A stretch of 13,699 nucleotides of DNA from Bacillota bacterium. GTDB taxonomy: Bacteria; Bacillota; Clostridia; Christensenellales; Borkfalkiaceae. Within the stretch, counting starts at the first letter, position 1. Each line of letters starts with the position of its first letter. The notes beneath the pieces were generated by a model. It searched no databases, was not told the origin of the DNA, and saw nothing but the letters and a program-made list of their open reading frames with translations. The position numbers were made by a program, and so were the translations under genes. The stretch lies in contig JAETTR010000016.1 of the NCBI GenBank assembly GCA_021768985.1, positions 1 through 13,699 of the forward strand, written 5' to 3'. Below, piece by piece: positions 6,935 through 13,699 of this stretch.

Positions 6935-7320
6935 GCAAGCTCAACGAGGAAATCTGCAAAGTAGATTTCGACGAACTGGTAAACAGCGCAACACCCGCGC
7001 CCGACGTGTTCTCCGTAACGGTCGCGGCATTGACGGAAGAGAAAACGCTTAAGCGCGGAACGGTTCTCGCGCTTTCGGCAAAAACGGGAAAGATGTCCGT
7101 ACTCGGTACGGCGGCGGCATCGGACGATACGCTCACGGCAAACTGCATCCTTTCGGACGACGTGACCGTGGGAACGACCGATACTTCGGCGTTCGCATAT
7201 CGCACGGGACACTTCAACAGGAATAGCCTCATCGTGGCAGACGGGTACACCCTCAAAGCTGCGGACGAGGAGGAACTTCGCAAGGGCGGCATTCTTCTGT
7301 CGGATGCCGTGAGAATTTAA
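6931..7320 (+). CDS. Capsid decoration (head stabilisation) protein, gpD-like
   Basis: This 129-residue protein resembles the lambda gpD-type decoration family, trimers of which bind the expanded shell and stabilise it against DNA pressure. The pattern includes LKRGTVLALSA near residue 41, a central strand-rich domain, AYRTGHFNRNSLIV (about 90-103) and the C-terminal EEELRKGGILLSDAV. The block AYRTG.FNR..L with a nearby E.LR..GI is the feature I recognise. It is somewhat longer than lambda gpD (110). GGGAGG (6919-6924) precedes an ATG overlapping the protease stop (ATGA). It sits between the protease and major capsid genes, as in lambda. Because it has its own strong site, high translation is likely, fitting a protein needed in hundreds of copies. 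Confidence 0.88.
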   Translation: MSKLNEEICKVDFDELVNSATPAPDVFSVTVAALTEEKTLKRGTVLALSAKTGKMSVLGTAAASDDTLTANCILSDDVTVGTTDTSAFAYRTGHFNRNSLIVADGYTLKAADEEELRKGGILLSDAVRI

Positions 7321-7341
7321 GGACAGGGAGGTAAAACAAAA

Positions 7342-8418
7342 ATGGCATTCAATATTTACGATACTCACACGTTGCTTATGGCGGTGGAAAGCCTTTCTCC
7401 CGTCAGTTCGTTTTTGAGGGATAGATACTTCCCCACGAACGAGGCAACCGACGTGTTCTCTACGACCGACGTCCTCGTGGAATACAAGGACGGAAACAAG
7501 AAACTCGCCCCCTTCGTCGCACCGAGAAAAGGCGGCGTGACCATTTTGCGCAAAGGCTATACGGTCGACCGCTACACGCCTCCTCGCATCGCGCCTAAAC
7601 GCGCACTGACAATCGACGACCTCACGAGAAAAGGGTTCGGCGAAGCGTTATTCTCCAAACTCACGCCCGCAGAGCGTCAGACCGCGCTTTTGCTTAAGGA
7701 CTTCGACGAAATGGGCGAGTCGATAACCCGGCGCGAAGAGGCGATGGCAGCGGAAACCCTGCTCACGAACGGATGCGTCATGAAGCATATCGCGGACGAC
7801 GCAAGCGAAGGCGAGGATATGTCTATACAATTCTACAAGGGCAGCTCGAACCCCGCTGTATATACGCCGACAACCGACTGGGATAAAACCGGCGCGGACA
7901 TTCTGGGCGATATTTTCGCTGTTGCGGAAATGCTCGCGGCGAAAGGACTGCCCGCAAGCGACCTTCTCGTAAGTCCGGACGTGGGCGATGCGATTTTGCA
8001 CGACGAGACCATTCTCAAACTGCTCGACAACCGCAACGTAAACGTGGGCGGCATCGACCCTCAGCAGTTGCCCGCCGGCGTGACCAAAATCGCGCGTCTG
8101 AACGCCAAAGGACACGTTGTCGACGTGCTGCAGTATTCGGCATCCTATACGGACGACGAAGATAAGGATTGCCACTTCATCCCTTCGGGCAAAGCAATTC
8201 TCACCGCGCCCGGATGCGGCAGAACGCTCTACGGCGCGGTTTCGCAACTCGAACAGTCGGATGGCGTGTTCCACACCTACGCCGGGCGTCGCATTCCCAA
8301 GTATTACAGCGACGTTCCTTCGAATACCCGTGAGGTCTATCTGACCAGTCGCCCGCTGATAATTCCGAACCACAAAAACAGCTGGTACGTTATCAACGCG
8401 ATTAACGCGAAGGATTAA
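7342..8418 (+). CDS. Major capsid protein, lambda gpE-like
   Basis: This 358-residue protein forms the capsid shell and matches the lambda gpE family (341 residues; HK97-type fold). Recognisable parts are the N-terminal SFLRDRYFPTNEATDVFSTT, the following segment KKLAPFVAPRKGG, the helix region MGESITRREEAMAAETLLTN and the C-terminal RTLYGAVSQLEQSDGVFHTY, ending with TSRPLIIPNHKNSWYVINA. AGGGAGG (7325-7331) precedes the ATG by 10 bases. It is flanked by the decoration protein and an FI-position protein, exactly the lambda order. There is no obvious N-terminal propeptide cleavage site, in keeping with gpE relatives that use a separate scaffold. Confidence 0.93.
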   Translation: MAFNIYDTHTLLMAVESLSPVSSFLRDRYFPTNEATDVFSTTDVLVEYKDGNKKLAPFVAPRKGGVTILRKGYTVDRYTPPRIAPKRALTIDDLTRKGFGEALFSKLTPAERQTALLLKDFDEMGESITRREEAMAAETLLTNGCVMKHIADDASEGEDMSIQFYKGSSNPAVYTPTTDWDKTGADILGDIFAVAEMLAAKGLPASDLLVSPDVGDAILHDETILKLLDNRNVNVGGIDPQQLPAGVTKIARLNAKGHVVDVLQYSASYTDDEDKDCHFIPSGKAILTAPGCGRTLYGAVSQLEQSDGVFHTYAGRRIPKYYSDVPSNTREVYLTSRPLIIPNHKNSWYVINAINAKD

Positions 8419-8432
8419 GGGAGGGCGTATTT

Positions 8433-8786
8433 ATGGTGCAGATTATCAAAGGCTCTTACGGGATGCGCGTCGGCAAAACGATTAAACCCGTAAGCGCAAA
8501 CGACGGTCCCGTCGAATTGCCTAAGGAAGAAGAGGAAAGGCTTATCAGTCTCGGCGTTGCGGTTAAAGTTGCAGCCAACTCCGAAGACAAGTCGAATAAC
8601 GAAGAGGGAAAGCCGAACAAACCCGCAAGTAAAAAAGGCAAGGGTAAAGGCAAAACGAACACCGAAGAGGAAAACAACGACGAGACCCTCGGAGACGACG
8701 GAGATGCGACTCCCGACGACAGAGACGAAGAGGAAACGCCCGCAGACGAACTGCCCGAATTCGATGCGGCCGATGCCGTCGTTTGA
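8433..8786 (+). CDS. Small acidic protein at the gpFI position
   Basis: No firm family assignment. The first 45 residues look folded (IIKGSYGMRVGKTIKPVSAN, then ELPKEEEERLISLGVAVKV) and resemble short domains found just after major capsid genes in Bacillota phages. Residues 47-106 are low-complexity: first lysine-rich (SKKGKGKGKTN, about 66-76), then strongly acidic (78-106). Lambda FI occupies the same place, is of similar size (132 residues), and assists packaging by promoting terminase-prohead binding. An accessory packaging role is therefore possible but rests on position and acidity. AAGGGAGGG (8417-8425) precedes the ATG. The stop TGA overlaps the TTG start of the next gene. Confidence 0.6.
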   Translation: MVQIIKGSYGMRVGKTIKPVSANDGPVELPKEEEERLISLGVAVKVAANSEDKSNNEEGKPNKPASKKGKGKGKTNTEEENNDETLGDDGDATPDDRDEEETPADELPEFDAADAVV

Positions 8787-9100
8787 GTAAATTCACGGAA
8801 ATGGTCGCGGCCGACAGAGATGGAATTTTTCTAAATCTTGACGAATTCGGCGAACGCCACCGCATAGAAGGTAAGACGATAACGGCGGTACTCGATGAAT
8901 CCAAAAACGGAGAATCGGGAGCCTCCTCAATCGGTCTTTCCGAATACGACCTTGTCGTATTTGCAAAAGCGGAGGATTTGCCGAAACGGCGACCTGCGGG
9001 CGAAAGCCTGAATGTCGACGGGCGGGAATTCAGCATTGTGGCGTGGCGCGAGGATTGCGGTATTGCCGAAATTCAACTGGCGCAACAAACCGCAGGATAA
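8783..9100 (+). CDS. Head-tail connector, gpFII-like
   Basis: This 105-residue protein resembles lambda FII (117 residues), the head-side connector that binds the completed head before the tail joins. It begins with a helix and the block GIFLNLDEFGERHRIEG. Beta-strand-rich sequence follows, with YDLVVFAKAEDLPKRRPAGE and SIVAWREDCGIAEIQL near the end, typical of this small beta-barrel family. The start is taken as TTG at 8783 in a TTGA overlap with the previous stop, giving MSKFTEMVAADRDG. Neither this TTG nor the next ATG (8801) has a good ribosome binding site, so translation is probably coupled to the upstream gene. The TTG choice keeps the N-terminal helix usual for the family. Confidence 0.75.
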   Translation: MSKFTEMVAADRDGIFLNLDEFGERHRIEGKTITAVLDESKNGESGASSIGLSEYDLVVFAKAEDLPKRRPAGESLNVDGREFSIVAWREDCGIAEIQLAQQTAG

Positions 9101-9112
9101 CGGAGGTAGGCG

Positions 9113-9676
9113 ATGACCATTGTGCAATGCATAGAGAAAATAGCCGAATGGCTGAATAAAAACGTATGTCCAAAGATAAAGCTGAAACGACCGAACGACG
9201 AAGAGCAGGGGGACACTTATTCATACGAAGAAGTAAACCCTACAGCGTTTCCGATGCTACTCCCCGGAAACGATAAGCTCGCCGCAGGGACGGATATGCA
9301 GTTTCCGTCAATACTGGTTCAGCTTTTAGAGGGAGCGCAGGATTTAACAAAATCAAATGACAGGATGAGCCTTCAGCTGAGCTTTGTCGTTTGGAATCCG
9401 GGAGCGCATCCAACGGAGAGCGAGACCGGGGAGTTTCAGCGTTCGGCAGACGGATGGAAAGACGTGTGGAGTTTTCTCGACCGCACACTTGCGGAGATAG
9501 AAAACGCCGAATACTTAGACGGAATTCGGTTCGTTAAAGAGGCCGGCGTGAAATACGGCCAGTACACGAAAGATGGGCAGATAGCGGACACCTATCCGTA
9601 CTTTTACGCATGGGCGACCATAACCATCGAGCGCGGGCTTAACCGCACGGGTGCCGCGTACTCGGAGCATTTATAA
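9113..9676 (+). CDS. Probable tail terminator / neck protein
   Basis: I recognise the general style of this 187-residue protein from clostridial prophages but cannot name a family with certainty. It has an N-terminal helix (TIVQCIEKIAEWLNKNV), a segment around TAFPMLLPG, a strand-like core (PSILVQLLEG, MSLQLSFVVWNPG), a helix GWKDVWSFLDRTLAEIENAEY and a C-terminal strand pair (PYFYAWATITIERGL). The mix of an alpha/beta core and position between the head-tail connector and the sheath matches tail terminators such as gpU, which cap the tube and sheath and accept the head. GGAGG (9102-9106) precedes the ATG. An alternative is another neck or tail completion protein. No distinct second terminator candidate exists in the window. 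Confidence 0.55.
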   Translation: MTIVQCIEKIAEWLNKNVCPKIKLKRPNDEEQGDTYSYEEVNPTAFPMLLPGNDKLAAGTDMQFPSILVQLLEGAQDLTKSNDRMSLQLSFVVWNPGAHPTESETGEFQRSADGWKDVWSFLDRTLAEIENAEYLDGIRFVKEAGVKYGQYTKDGQIADTYPYFYAWATITIERGLNRTGAAYSEHL

Positions 9677-9694
9677 AAAATTTGGAGGTTAAAA

Positions 9695-11167
9695 ATGGCG
9701 GAATACAAATACGGCGTTTACGGTTCTCTCGGTACGGATATAGTGCAGAGCGCGTCGCAGGCTTCCGTTGTGCCGGTCTATTTCGGAACGGCCCCGGTAA
9801 ACTTGCTGACGGACTACAAGGGAGCAGTTAACACGCCCATCAAAATCTACAACTTAAGCGAAGCCAAGAGCAAACTCGGACACTTCGCCGACGCTACGCT
9901 GTGGGGTAAATATACCCTGTGCGAAGCAATCGAGGCGCACTTCAATAACGCGAACGGCAACATCGGGCCTATTTACGTTATCAACGTGCTTGACCCCGAC
10001 AAGCACAAAGCAGAGCAGGCCGTAACCATGCCGCTTACGTTTGCGAACCGTAAGGCAAGTATCGTAACGACCGGAGTCATCATCGCTACGTTTGCAATCG
10101 AAGGAAAGGTACTCGGTACGGATTATACGTTAAGTTACAATGCCGATACCGGAGTGCTTACGGTTACGGACATCGGCACGACGGAGATAAAAAGCGCGAC
10201 TGCGTCTTATTCGGAGATTGACTTCGATACAATCACGGCAGACGATATCGTGGGCGGCACGGACAGCGAGGGCGTGACGAGCGGAATCGCCAGCCTGCGT
10301 CTCGTTTATCAGAATTACGACGCGATACCCACTTATATCGCTGCGCCCGGCTGGTCGGAAATTCCCGCCGTTTACAAGGCGCTGGTGGCGGCATCGCAGG
10401 GGATAAACGACCACTGGAGCGCGTTCGTATTCGCGGACATTCCCACGGACGAGGCCGCCACAATCGACGCGGCAATCAAGTGGAAGAAAGACAACGGTTA
10501 CGATTCGGGTTTTTCGAAGGTGTTCTGGCCCAAGGTGAAAGGGGATAAAGCCGTCTACCATCTTTCGACCCTTGCGCTTGTGGAGAAAGTGCGCTGCGAT
10601 ACGGGTAACGACAGCGTACCCTACGAGACGTGCGCAAACAAGGCAATACCCGTTTCGGGACTGTACATCAGCGCAAGCTCGAAGCTGGTGGGTTACGACC
10701 GTCCGGATGCGAACAAGCTGACGGCGGCGGGTCTTACGACCGCAATCTACTGGGAGAGCAACTGGCGCGTATGGGGCGACCATACGGCGGCCTACGATTA
10801 CGACGGAGAGTATAACGCAAGGGAGATTTTCGACTCGAACATTCTGATGCTTTTCTACATTACGAACAGTTTTCAGAAAGAATGGGGTTCGACAATCGAC
10901 AAGCCGATGACGCTGGCGTTGCGTGACACTATCCTCAACCGCGAGCAGGAAAAACTGGAAATGCTTGTTTCGAAGGGTGCGCTTATCGGTTCGCCCACGA
11001 TTACGCTCGCAACGGGGAACGCGGGTTCGAGTGAGGCATCGGACATTTTAATCGCCAATTTCGAGTGGCACGTTTCGGCAACGGTAACGCCTCCGCTTAA
11101 GGCGGCGACCGTGGTGGTAAGTTATACCGACGCGGGATTTCAAATACTTTACGGAGGTGAAGAATAA
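9695..11167 (+). CDS. Tail sheath protein (contractile tail)
   Basis: This 490-residue protein forms the outer contractile layer of the tail. It has the sheath-type N-terminus with VVPVYFGTAPVN (26-37) and an alpha/beta start. A beta-sandwich-like insert follows (about 125-190: FAIEGKVLGTDYTLSYN, then GVLTVTDIG). PTYIAAPGWSEIPAV (212-226) opens the conserved core. The C-terminal part includes a WRVWGDHTA segment, the helix SFQKEWGSTIDKPMTLALRD and the strand WHVSATVTPPLKAATVVVSY, the polymerisation domain shared by sheath and Mu/P2-type proteins. GGAGG (9684-9688) precedes the ATG. It is directly followed by the tube gene (one-base overlap, TAATG), the standard pair in myoviruses. This gene is the main evidence for a contractile tail. 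Confidence 0.95.
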   Translation: MAEYKYGVYGSLGTDIVQSASQASVVPVYFGTAPVNLLTDYKGAVNTPIKIYNLSEAKSKLGHFADATLWGKYTLCEAIEAHFNNANGNIGPIYVINVLDPDKHKAEQAVTMPLTFANRKASIVTTGVIIATFAIEGKVLGTDYTLSYNADTGVLTVTDIGTTEIKSATASYSEIDFDTITADDIVGGTDSEGVTSGIASLRLVYQNYDAIPTYIAAPGWSEIPAVYKALVAASQGINDHWSAFVFADIPTDEAATIDAAIKWKKDNGYDSGFSKVFWPKVKGDKAVYHLSTLALVEKVRCDTGNDSVPYETCANKAIPVSGLYISASSKLVGYDRPDANKLTAAGLTTAIYWESNWRVWGDHTAAYDYDGEYNAREIFDSNILMLFYITNSFQKEWGSTIDKPMTLALRDTILNREQEKLEMLVSKGALIGSPTITLATGNAGSSEASDILIANFEWHVSATVTPPLKAATVVVSYTDAGFQILYGGEE

Positions 11168-11673
11168 TGGCATGGGTTGACCAGAAAAACGGACTCGTCG
11201 CAGATACCGTTTACTGCGACAACGAACTTGTCGCAAAAGACGTGGCGTTCAAACTTCCGGAAATCACGTTTGCAACGGCCGAAAGTCAGGCGATGGGCGC
11301 GATGGAAACGCCGCTCATTGGACTGGTCGAGGCTATGGAGGCGACATTTACTAAAATCGGGACCGACCTCGGACTGGTTAAGGCATCGACCCCCGAAAAG
11401 CACAACTACGAAATCCGCTACGTCCAGAACAACATATCCGGCGACGGCGCATCTGCACCCGTGGGGTGTAAGGCGTTTATAACCGGTGTGCCGAAAGGCG
11501 TTCCCGCCGTGGAAGGCGAGGTCGGAAGCGGCAGCGAACACGAAATCGCGCTTGCGGTTTATCGTTATCAGCTTTATGTGAACGGCGAAGAACTCCTCTG
11601 CGTCGACAAATTGAATTCGATTTGTCGTATCAACGGAAAGGACTACTTCTCCGAAATCGCAAAGCACCTGTAA
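11167..11673 (+). CDS. Major tail tube protein, P2 FII-like
   Basis: The tube is the rigid inner channel along which DNA passes when the sheath contracts. At 168 residues it matches P2 FII (172). It shows the tube-type pattern of strand-rich halves around a helix: ELVAKDVAFKLPEITFATAE, then MGAMETPLIGLVEAMEATFT, then a long strand region with IRYVQNN and IALAVYRYQLYVNGEELLCV, ending with INGKDYFSEIAKHL. GGAGG (11153-11157) lies inside the end of the sheath gene, and TAATG couples the two genes. A non-coding hairpin separates it from the chaperone gene, which may help keep tube levels high and chaperone levels low. Confidence 0.9.
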   Translation: MAWVDQKNGLVADTVYCDNELVAKDVAFKLPEITFATAESQAMGAMETPLIGLVEAMEATFTKIGTDLGLVKASTPEKHNYEIRYVQNNISGDGASAPVGCKAFITGVPKGVPAVEGEVGSGSEHEIALAVYRYQLYVNGEELLCVDKLNSICRINGKDYFSEIAKHL

Positions 11674-11674
11674 T

Positions 11675-11727
11675 CAAAAAAAAATAAAAAAAATGACGAC
11701 CCCCGGATGCGTGGATGCTCCGGGGGT
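11675..11727. terminator. A-tracts plus GC hairpin between tube and chaperone genes
   Basis: Just after the tube stop lie long A-runs (11676-11684 and 11686-11693). A perfect nine-pair stem follows, ACCCCCGGA at 11699-11707 with TCCGGGGGT at 11719-11727, around an 11-base loop. On the + strand only AAATTTT follows, so it is a poor intrinsic terminator for the operon. Read on the minus strand, the stem is followed within a few bases by long U-runs, the form of a real terminator. It may block antisense transcription, or slow or process the late mRNA between the highly expressed tube gene and the chaperone. It ends about six bases before the chaperone ribosome binding site. Confidence 0.6.
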
Positions 11728-11746
11728 AAATTTTAAGGAGACCATT

Positions 11747-12019
11747 ATGGAAACATTAAAACTTTTGCACCCCATAAAAATCAACGGAAAAGAGGTCAAG
11801 GAACTGACCTACGATGCGAACGAAATCACGTCGGAGGCGTTCATCGCCGCCGAGGCCCGCAAATTCAGAGCGGCGGGCAGACAAGGCGTAACGGCCGGCG
11901 CATTAGAGATGGACTACTCGATGCACCTACAGCTCGGCTTTGCCGCCATCGTGGCGGTAAACACCGAAATCGACTACAATGACCTGTCTCGTTTGAAAGG
12001 AGCGCACGTTGCCGCATAA
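11747..12019 (+). CDS. Tail assembly chaperone, zero-frame form (P2 gpE-like position)
   Basis: A 90-residue protein between tube and tape measure, the place of gpE in P2 (91 residues). Such proteins coat the tape measure protein and are absent from the finished virion. It begins with strands (LKLLHPIKINGKEVKELTYD), then helical sequence (SEAFIAAEARKFRA, MHLQLGFAAIVAV) and a tail with EIDYNDLSRLKGAHV, like the TAC families of Bacillota myophages. AAGGAG (11735-11740) sets the ATG at 11747; an earlier in-frame ATG at 11693 lies inside the A-rich hairpin region and lacks a site. The reading frame ends at TAA 12017-12019, but coding continues in the -1 frame, so a longer fusion is probably also made. 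Confidence 0.75.
   Translation: METLKLLHPIKINGKEVKELTYDANEITSEAFIAAEARKFRAAGRQGVTAGALEMDYSMHLQLGFAAIVAVNTEIDYNDLSRLKGAHVAA
11992..11998 (+). promoter_or_regulatory. Candidate -1 frameshift site T TTG AAA
   Basis: The zero frame here reads CGT TTG AAA GGA. Slipping back one base re-pairs the two tRNAs on TTT and GAA. This is the best heptamer in the only window where the shift can occur (11983-12019), since the -1 frame has a TGA at 11980-11982 and the zero frame ends at 12019. It is not a textbook X XXY YYZ site, because the second triplet would need G-U pairing. AAAGGAG (11996-12002) follows at once. No strong hairpin lies at the usual short distance; the nearest is 12047-12071. The exact site is unsure. 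Confidence 0.35.
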
Positions 12020-12279
12020 GTGAGAATCTGAAGAAATTTTATAATGCCGTCGGCGGTCGAAGAGTCGACGGACGACTCACAGGAAAACACGTACGGAAAC
12101 GAATAAGAGATTACGCCCGCATCTTCCACACCCCCACGACTGAACTGGAACGGATGCGGCTTATTGATTTTGCGATGGAGTATGCCGACGCAGCCGAACA
12201 GCTGACGCAAGAGCAGAACGAGCGAAAGCGCAATATGGCAGCGCAGATGGCAAGGGGGAGAAATCGCAGAAGGAGGTAA
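11998..12279 (+). CDS. Tail assembly chaperone -1 frame extension (E' equivalent)
   Basis: The -1 frame is open from 11983 to TAA 12277-12279. It reads as convincing protein: SENLKKFYNAVGG, then basic GKHVRKRIRDYARIF, a helix ELERMRLIDFAMEYADAAEQL and a very basic C-terminus ending GRNRRRR. It has no ATG, GTG or TTG before 12154, far into the conserved-looking part. So it is probably made only as a fusion to the chaperone, giving about 177 residues if the slip is at 11992-11998. In lambda (G/GT) and P2 (E/E') the minor frameshifted product links the chaperone to the tape measure protein. AGGAGG (12271-12276), at its 3' end, serves the next gene. Alternatives are a rare non-AUG start or a sequencing error. 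Confidence 0.7.
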   Translation, partial: RSARCRISENLKKFYNAVGGRRVDGRLTGKHVRKRIRDYARIFHTPTTELERMRLIDFAMEYADAAEQLTQEQNERKRNMAAQMARGRNRRRR

Positions 12280-12282
12280 CTC

Positions 12283-13699
12283 GTGGCGAACAACAACAAG
12301 GTTCTTCAAACGGTAGTAGAAATCGCCGGGAGTACCTCGCCCACTTTAGGGAACGCGGTATCGAAAGCGGTTAAAATGTTAGGCAACGTCAACGCGGCGG
12401 CGGTAGCAGCCTCTGCCGCGGGCGTTGCTGCCGTTGTCGGCATCGCAAAAGCCGCGGTAAAGGCTACGAAAGAACTCGTTAATCTGGGTACGGAATTCGA
12501 TAACGTAAGTGACACAATCCGAATCGGCACGGGCGCAACGGGAGAAGCTCTCGATGCGTTGATGGATGACTTCGATGCAGTTTACGGCTCTGTTCCGACC
12601 ACGATGGATAACGCGGCAACGGCAATAGCGAATTACAACACGATGCTCGGCTTGACCGGGGAAGATTTACAAAACATTTCACGACAAGCGATACAGGTCG
12701 CGGACTTGCTGGGTGACGACCTCGAAGGGGTTATTGAGTCGAGCAGCCACGCGTTCCAGCAATGGAACATCGACGCGGAAGATATGGGCGACGCTATGGA
12801 TTTTGTATTCAAAGCGAGTCAGTCAACGGGCGTGGGGTTCTCTAAGTTGATGGAGAACGTGCAGACCTACGGTCCGCAACTGCGCGATATGGGATACTCG
12901 TTCGAGGAAGCGACGACGCTTATAGGGCAATTGGAAAAGCAAGGCGTTAATACCACCGAAGTGCTGGCTGCCATGAAGAAAGGCGTGACAACGCTGGCAA
13001 ACGAGGGGATAGGCGCGGCTGACGGTTTGCAGATGTACATAGACGCAATCGTCAACGCAAAGGACGAGACGAACGCAACGGCGATAGCCGCCGAGATTTT
13101 CGGCACGAGAGCCGCATCCACAATGTCCTCGGCAATTCGAGACGGGACGCTTGACATCGAAGCGTTAACCGCCACACTGCAGGAGAACGGCGAAACCATA
13201 ACGCAATGCGCCGAGGATACATACGACTTCACGGAGCGTTTGCAGATTTTCAAACAACGGGCGCAGATTGCACTTGAACCGTTGGCAAATACATTGTTCG
13301 ACACTTTGAACGACTTGATGCCGATAGTTGCGGACCTTATGGATGCGCTATTGCCCGTTATTTCCGAAATGGTTGAGATGCTCACGCCGCTAATCGAAGA
13401 CGTGGTGACCGAGATAGCTCCGCTTTTATCCGAGCTTTTGAAGCCGTTAGTGCAAATAGCGAAATCGCTTTTGACAAAAATAATTCCACCGCTGGTCAAA
13501 ATAATTACGGCCGTTCTTCCGGTCATTATAGAGCTGGTGGATGCGATAGCCTTAGTCCTTGAACCCGTGTTCGATTTGCTGGGCGCGGTACTTCCGATTA
13601 TCGCTGAGCTTTTGAGTGCAGTGATGCCAATCGTTAGCAAAATTCTCGCAAAGGTTCTGCCGATTGTGGAGCAGATACTCTCGCTGGTTATGCCGATAT
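12283..13699 (+). CDS. Tail tape measure protein (3' end outside window)
   Basis: The tape measure protein fills the tail tube and sets its length; 472 codons are visible and the frame is open at the window end. The start is GTG at 12283, six bases after AGGAGG (12271-12276), giving MANNNKVLQTVVEIAG. Residues 1-70 include an alanine-rich hydrophobic stretch (AAAVAASAAGVAAVVGIAKA, 38-57). Then comes a helical domain with AFQQWNIDAEDMGDAMDFVF, STGVGFSKLMENVQTYGPQL and the following EEATTLIGQLEK, the conserved block of the phage tail tape measure family. From about 347 it becomes a proline-spaced hydrophobic repeat. The gene directly follows the chaperone extension, as in P2- and lambda-like tails. 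Confidence 0.93.
   Translation, partial: MANNNKVLQTVVEIAGSTSPTLGNAVSKAVKMLGNVNAAAVAASAAGVAAVVGIAKAAVKATKELVNLGTEFDNVSDTIRIGTGATGEALDALMDDFDAVYGSVPTTMDNAATAIANYNTMLGLTGEDLQNISRQAIQVADLLGDDLEGVIESSSHAFQQWNIDAEDMGDAMDFVFKASQSTGVGFSKLMENVQTYGPQLRDMGYSFEEATTLIGQLEKQGVNTTEVLAAMKKGVTTLANEGIGAADGLQMYIDAIVNAKDETNATAIAAEIFGTRAASTMSSAIRDGTLDIEALTATLQENGETITQCAEDTYDFTERLQIFKQRAQIALEPLANTLFDTLNDLMPIVADLMDALLPVISEMVEMLTPLIEDVVTEIAPLLSELLKPLVQIAKSLLTKIIPPLVKIITAVLPVIIELVDAIALVLEPVFDLLGAVLPIIAELLSAVMPIVSKILAKVLPIVEQILSLVMPI
13321..13699 (+). repeat. Eleven-residue proline-spaced repeats in the tape measure protein
   Basis: Prolines fall at residues 347, 358, 369 and 380, then after three irregular spacers (388, 402/403, 413, 428) again at 438, 449, 460 and 471. 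Most spacings are 11 residues. Each unit has the form P-hydrophobic pair-x-x-(L/I)-x-x-x-(L/V)-(L/I/M), for example PIVSKILAKVL and PIVEQILSLVM. Nucleotide identity between units is low, so these are old, diverged repeats. Eleven-residue periodicity is known in other tape measure proteins and suits a helix-like rod. The repeats continue past the window end. Confidence 0.7.

Noticed and set aside
12044..12106. Small frame from ATG 12044 (20 codons)
   Set aside because: It is short, has no binding site, and overlaps the more convincing -1 frame extension of the chaperone.
12867..13640. Minus-strand open frame of 257 codons, rich in Ser, Ile and Val
   Set aside because: Its repetitive content mirrors the tape measure codons on the other strand, and no start signal is visible.

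Overview
The window is one continuous late (virion-assembly) operon of a tailed phage or prophage, with every gene on the + strand. It runs from the 3' end of a probable late-gene activator to about 470 codons into the tape measure gene. The host is most likely a member of the Bacillota, probably a clostridial lineage. The reasons are strong GGAGG-type ribosome binding sites on most genes, frequent 1-20 bp junctions or ATGA/TTGA overlaps, the activator-like first gene, and the style of the sheath, connector and chaperone genes. No integrase, tRNA, host gene, att site or lysis gene is visible, so I cannot tell a prophage from a lytic phage or name a genus.

Layout. Bases 1-365 hold the end of a sigma-region-4-like (ArpU/DUF1492-type) regulator. 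Bases 366-514 hold a compact control region: 10-bp direct repeats, a near-consensus promoter with a palindrome in its spacer, and a terminator-like hairpin at the predicted transcript start. Bases 515-1126 encode a gpZ-like tail completion protein, unusually placed ahead of the packaging genes. Bases 1127-1373 are an apparently untranslated, hairpin-rich gap. Bases 1374-3840 encode the small and large terminase subunits (Nu1-like and GpA family). Bases 3849-9100 form a lambda-type head module: gpW-like joiner, portal, ClpP-type prohead protease with an in-frame internal start for a scaffold, decoration protein, major capsid protein, FI-position acidic protein and FII-like connector. Bases 9113-13699 form a contractile-tail module: probable tail terminator, sheath, tube, tail assembly chaperone with a -1 frame extension, and the start of the tape measure protein.

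How it works together. The activator may bind the repeats just upstream of the -35 box and switch on the operon. Terminase packages DNA through the portal into a shell of major capsid protein, built on the internal scaffold, matured by the ClpP-like protease and stabilised by the decoration protein. The connector, terminator and gpZ-like proteins join the head to a P2-like contractile tail, whose length is set by the tape measure protein with help from the two chaperone forms. The virion is therefore predicted to be a myovirus with a lambda-like head.

I see no evidence of an exotic defence or mobile system. The parts most worth a second look are the promoter/repeat/hairpin region, the displaced gpZ gene, the structured gap before terminase, the internal scaffold start, and the chaperone extension that lacks a usable start codon.
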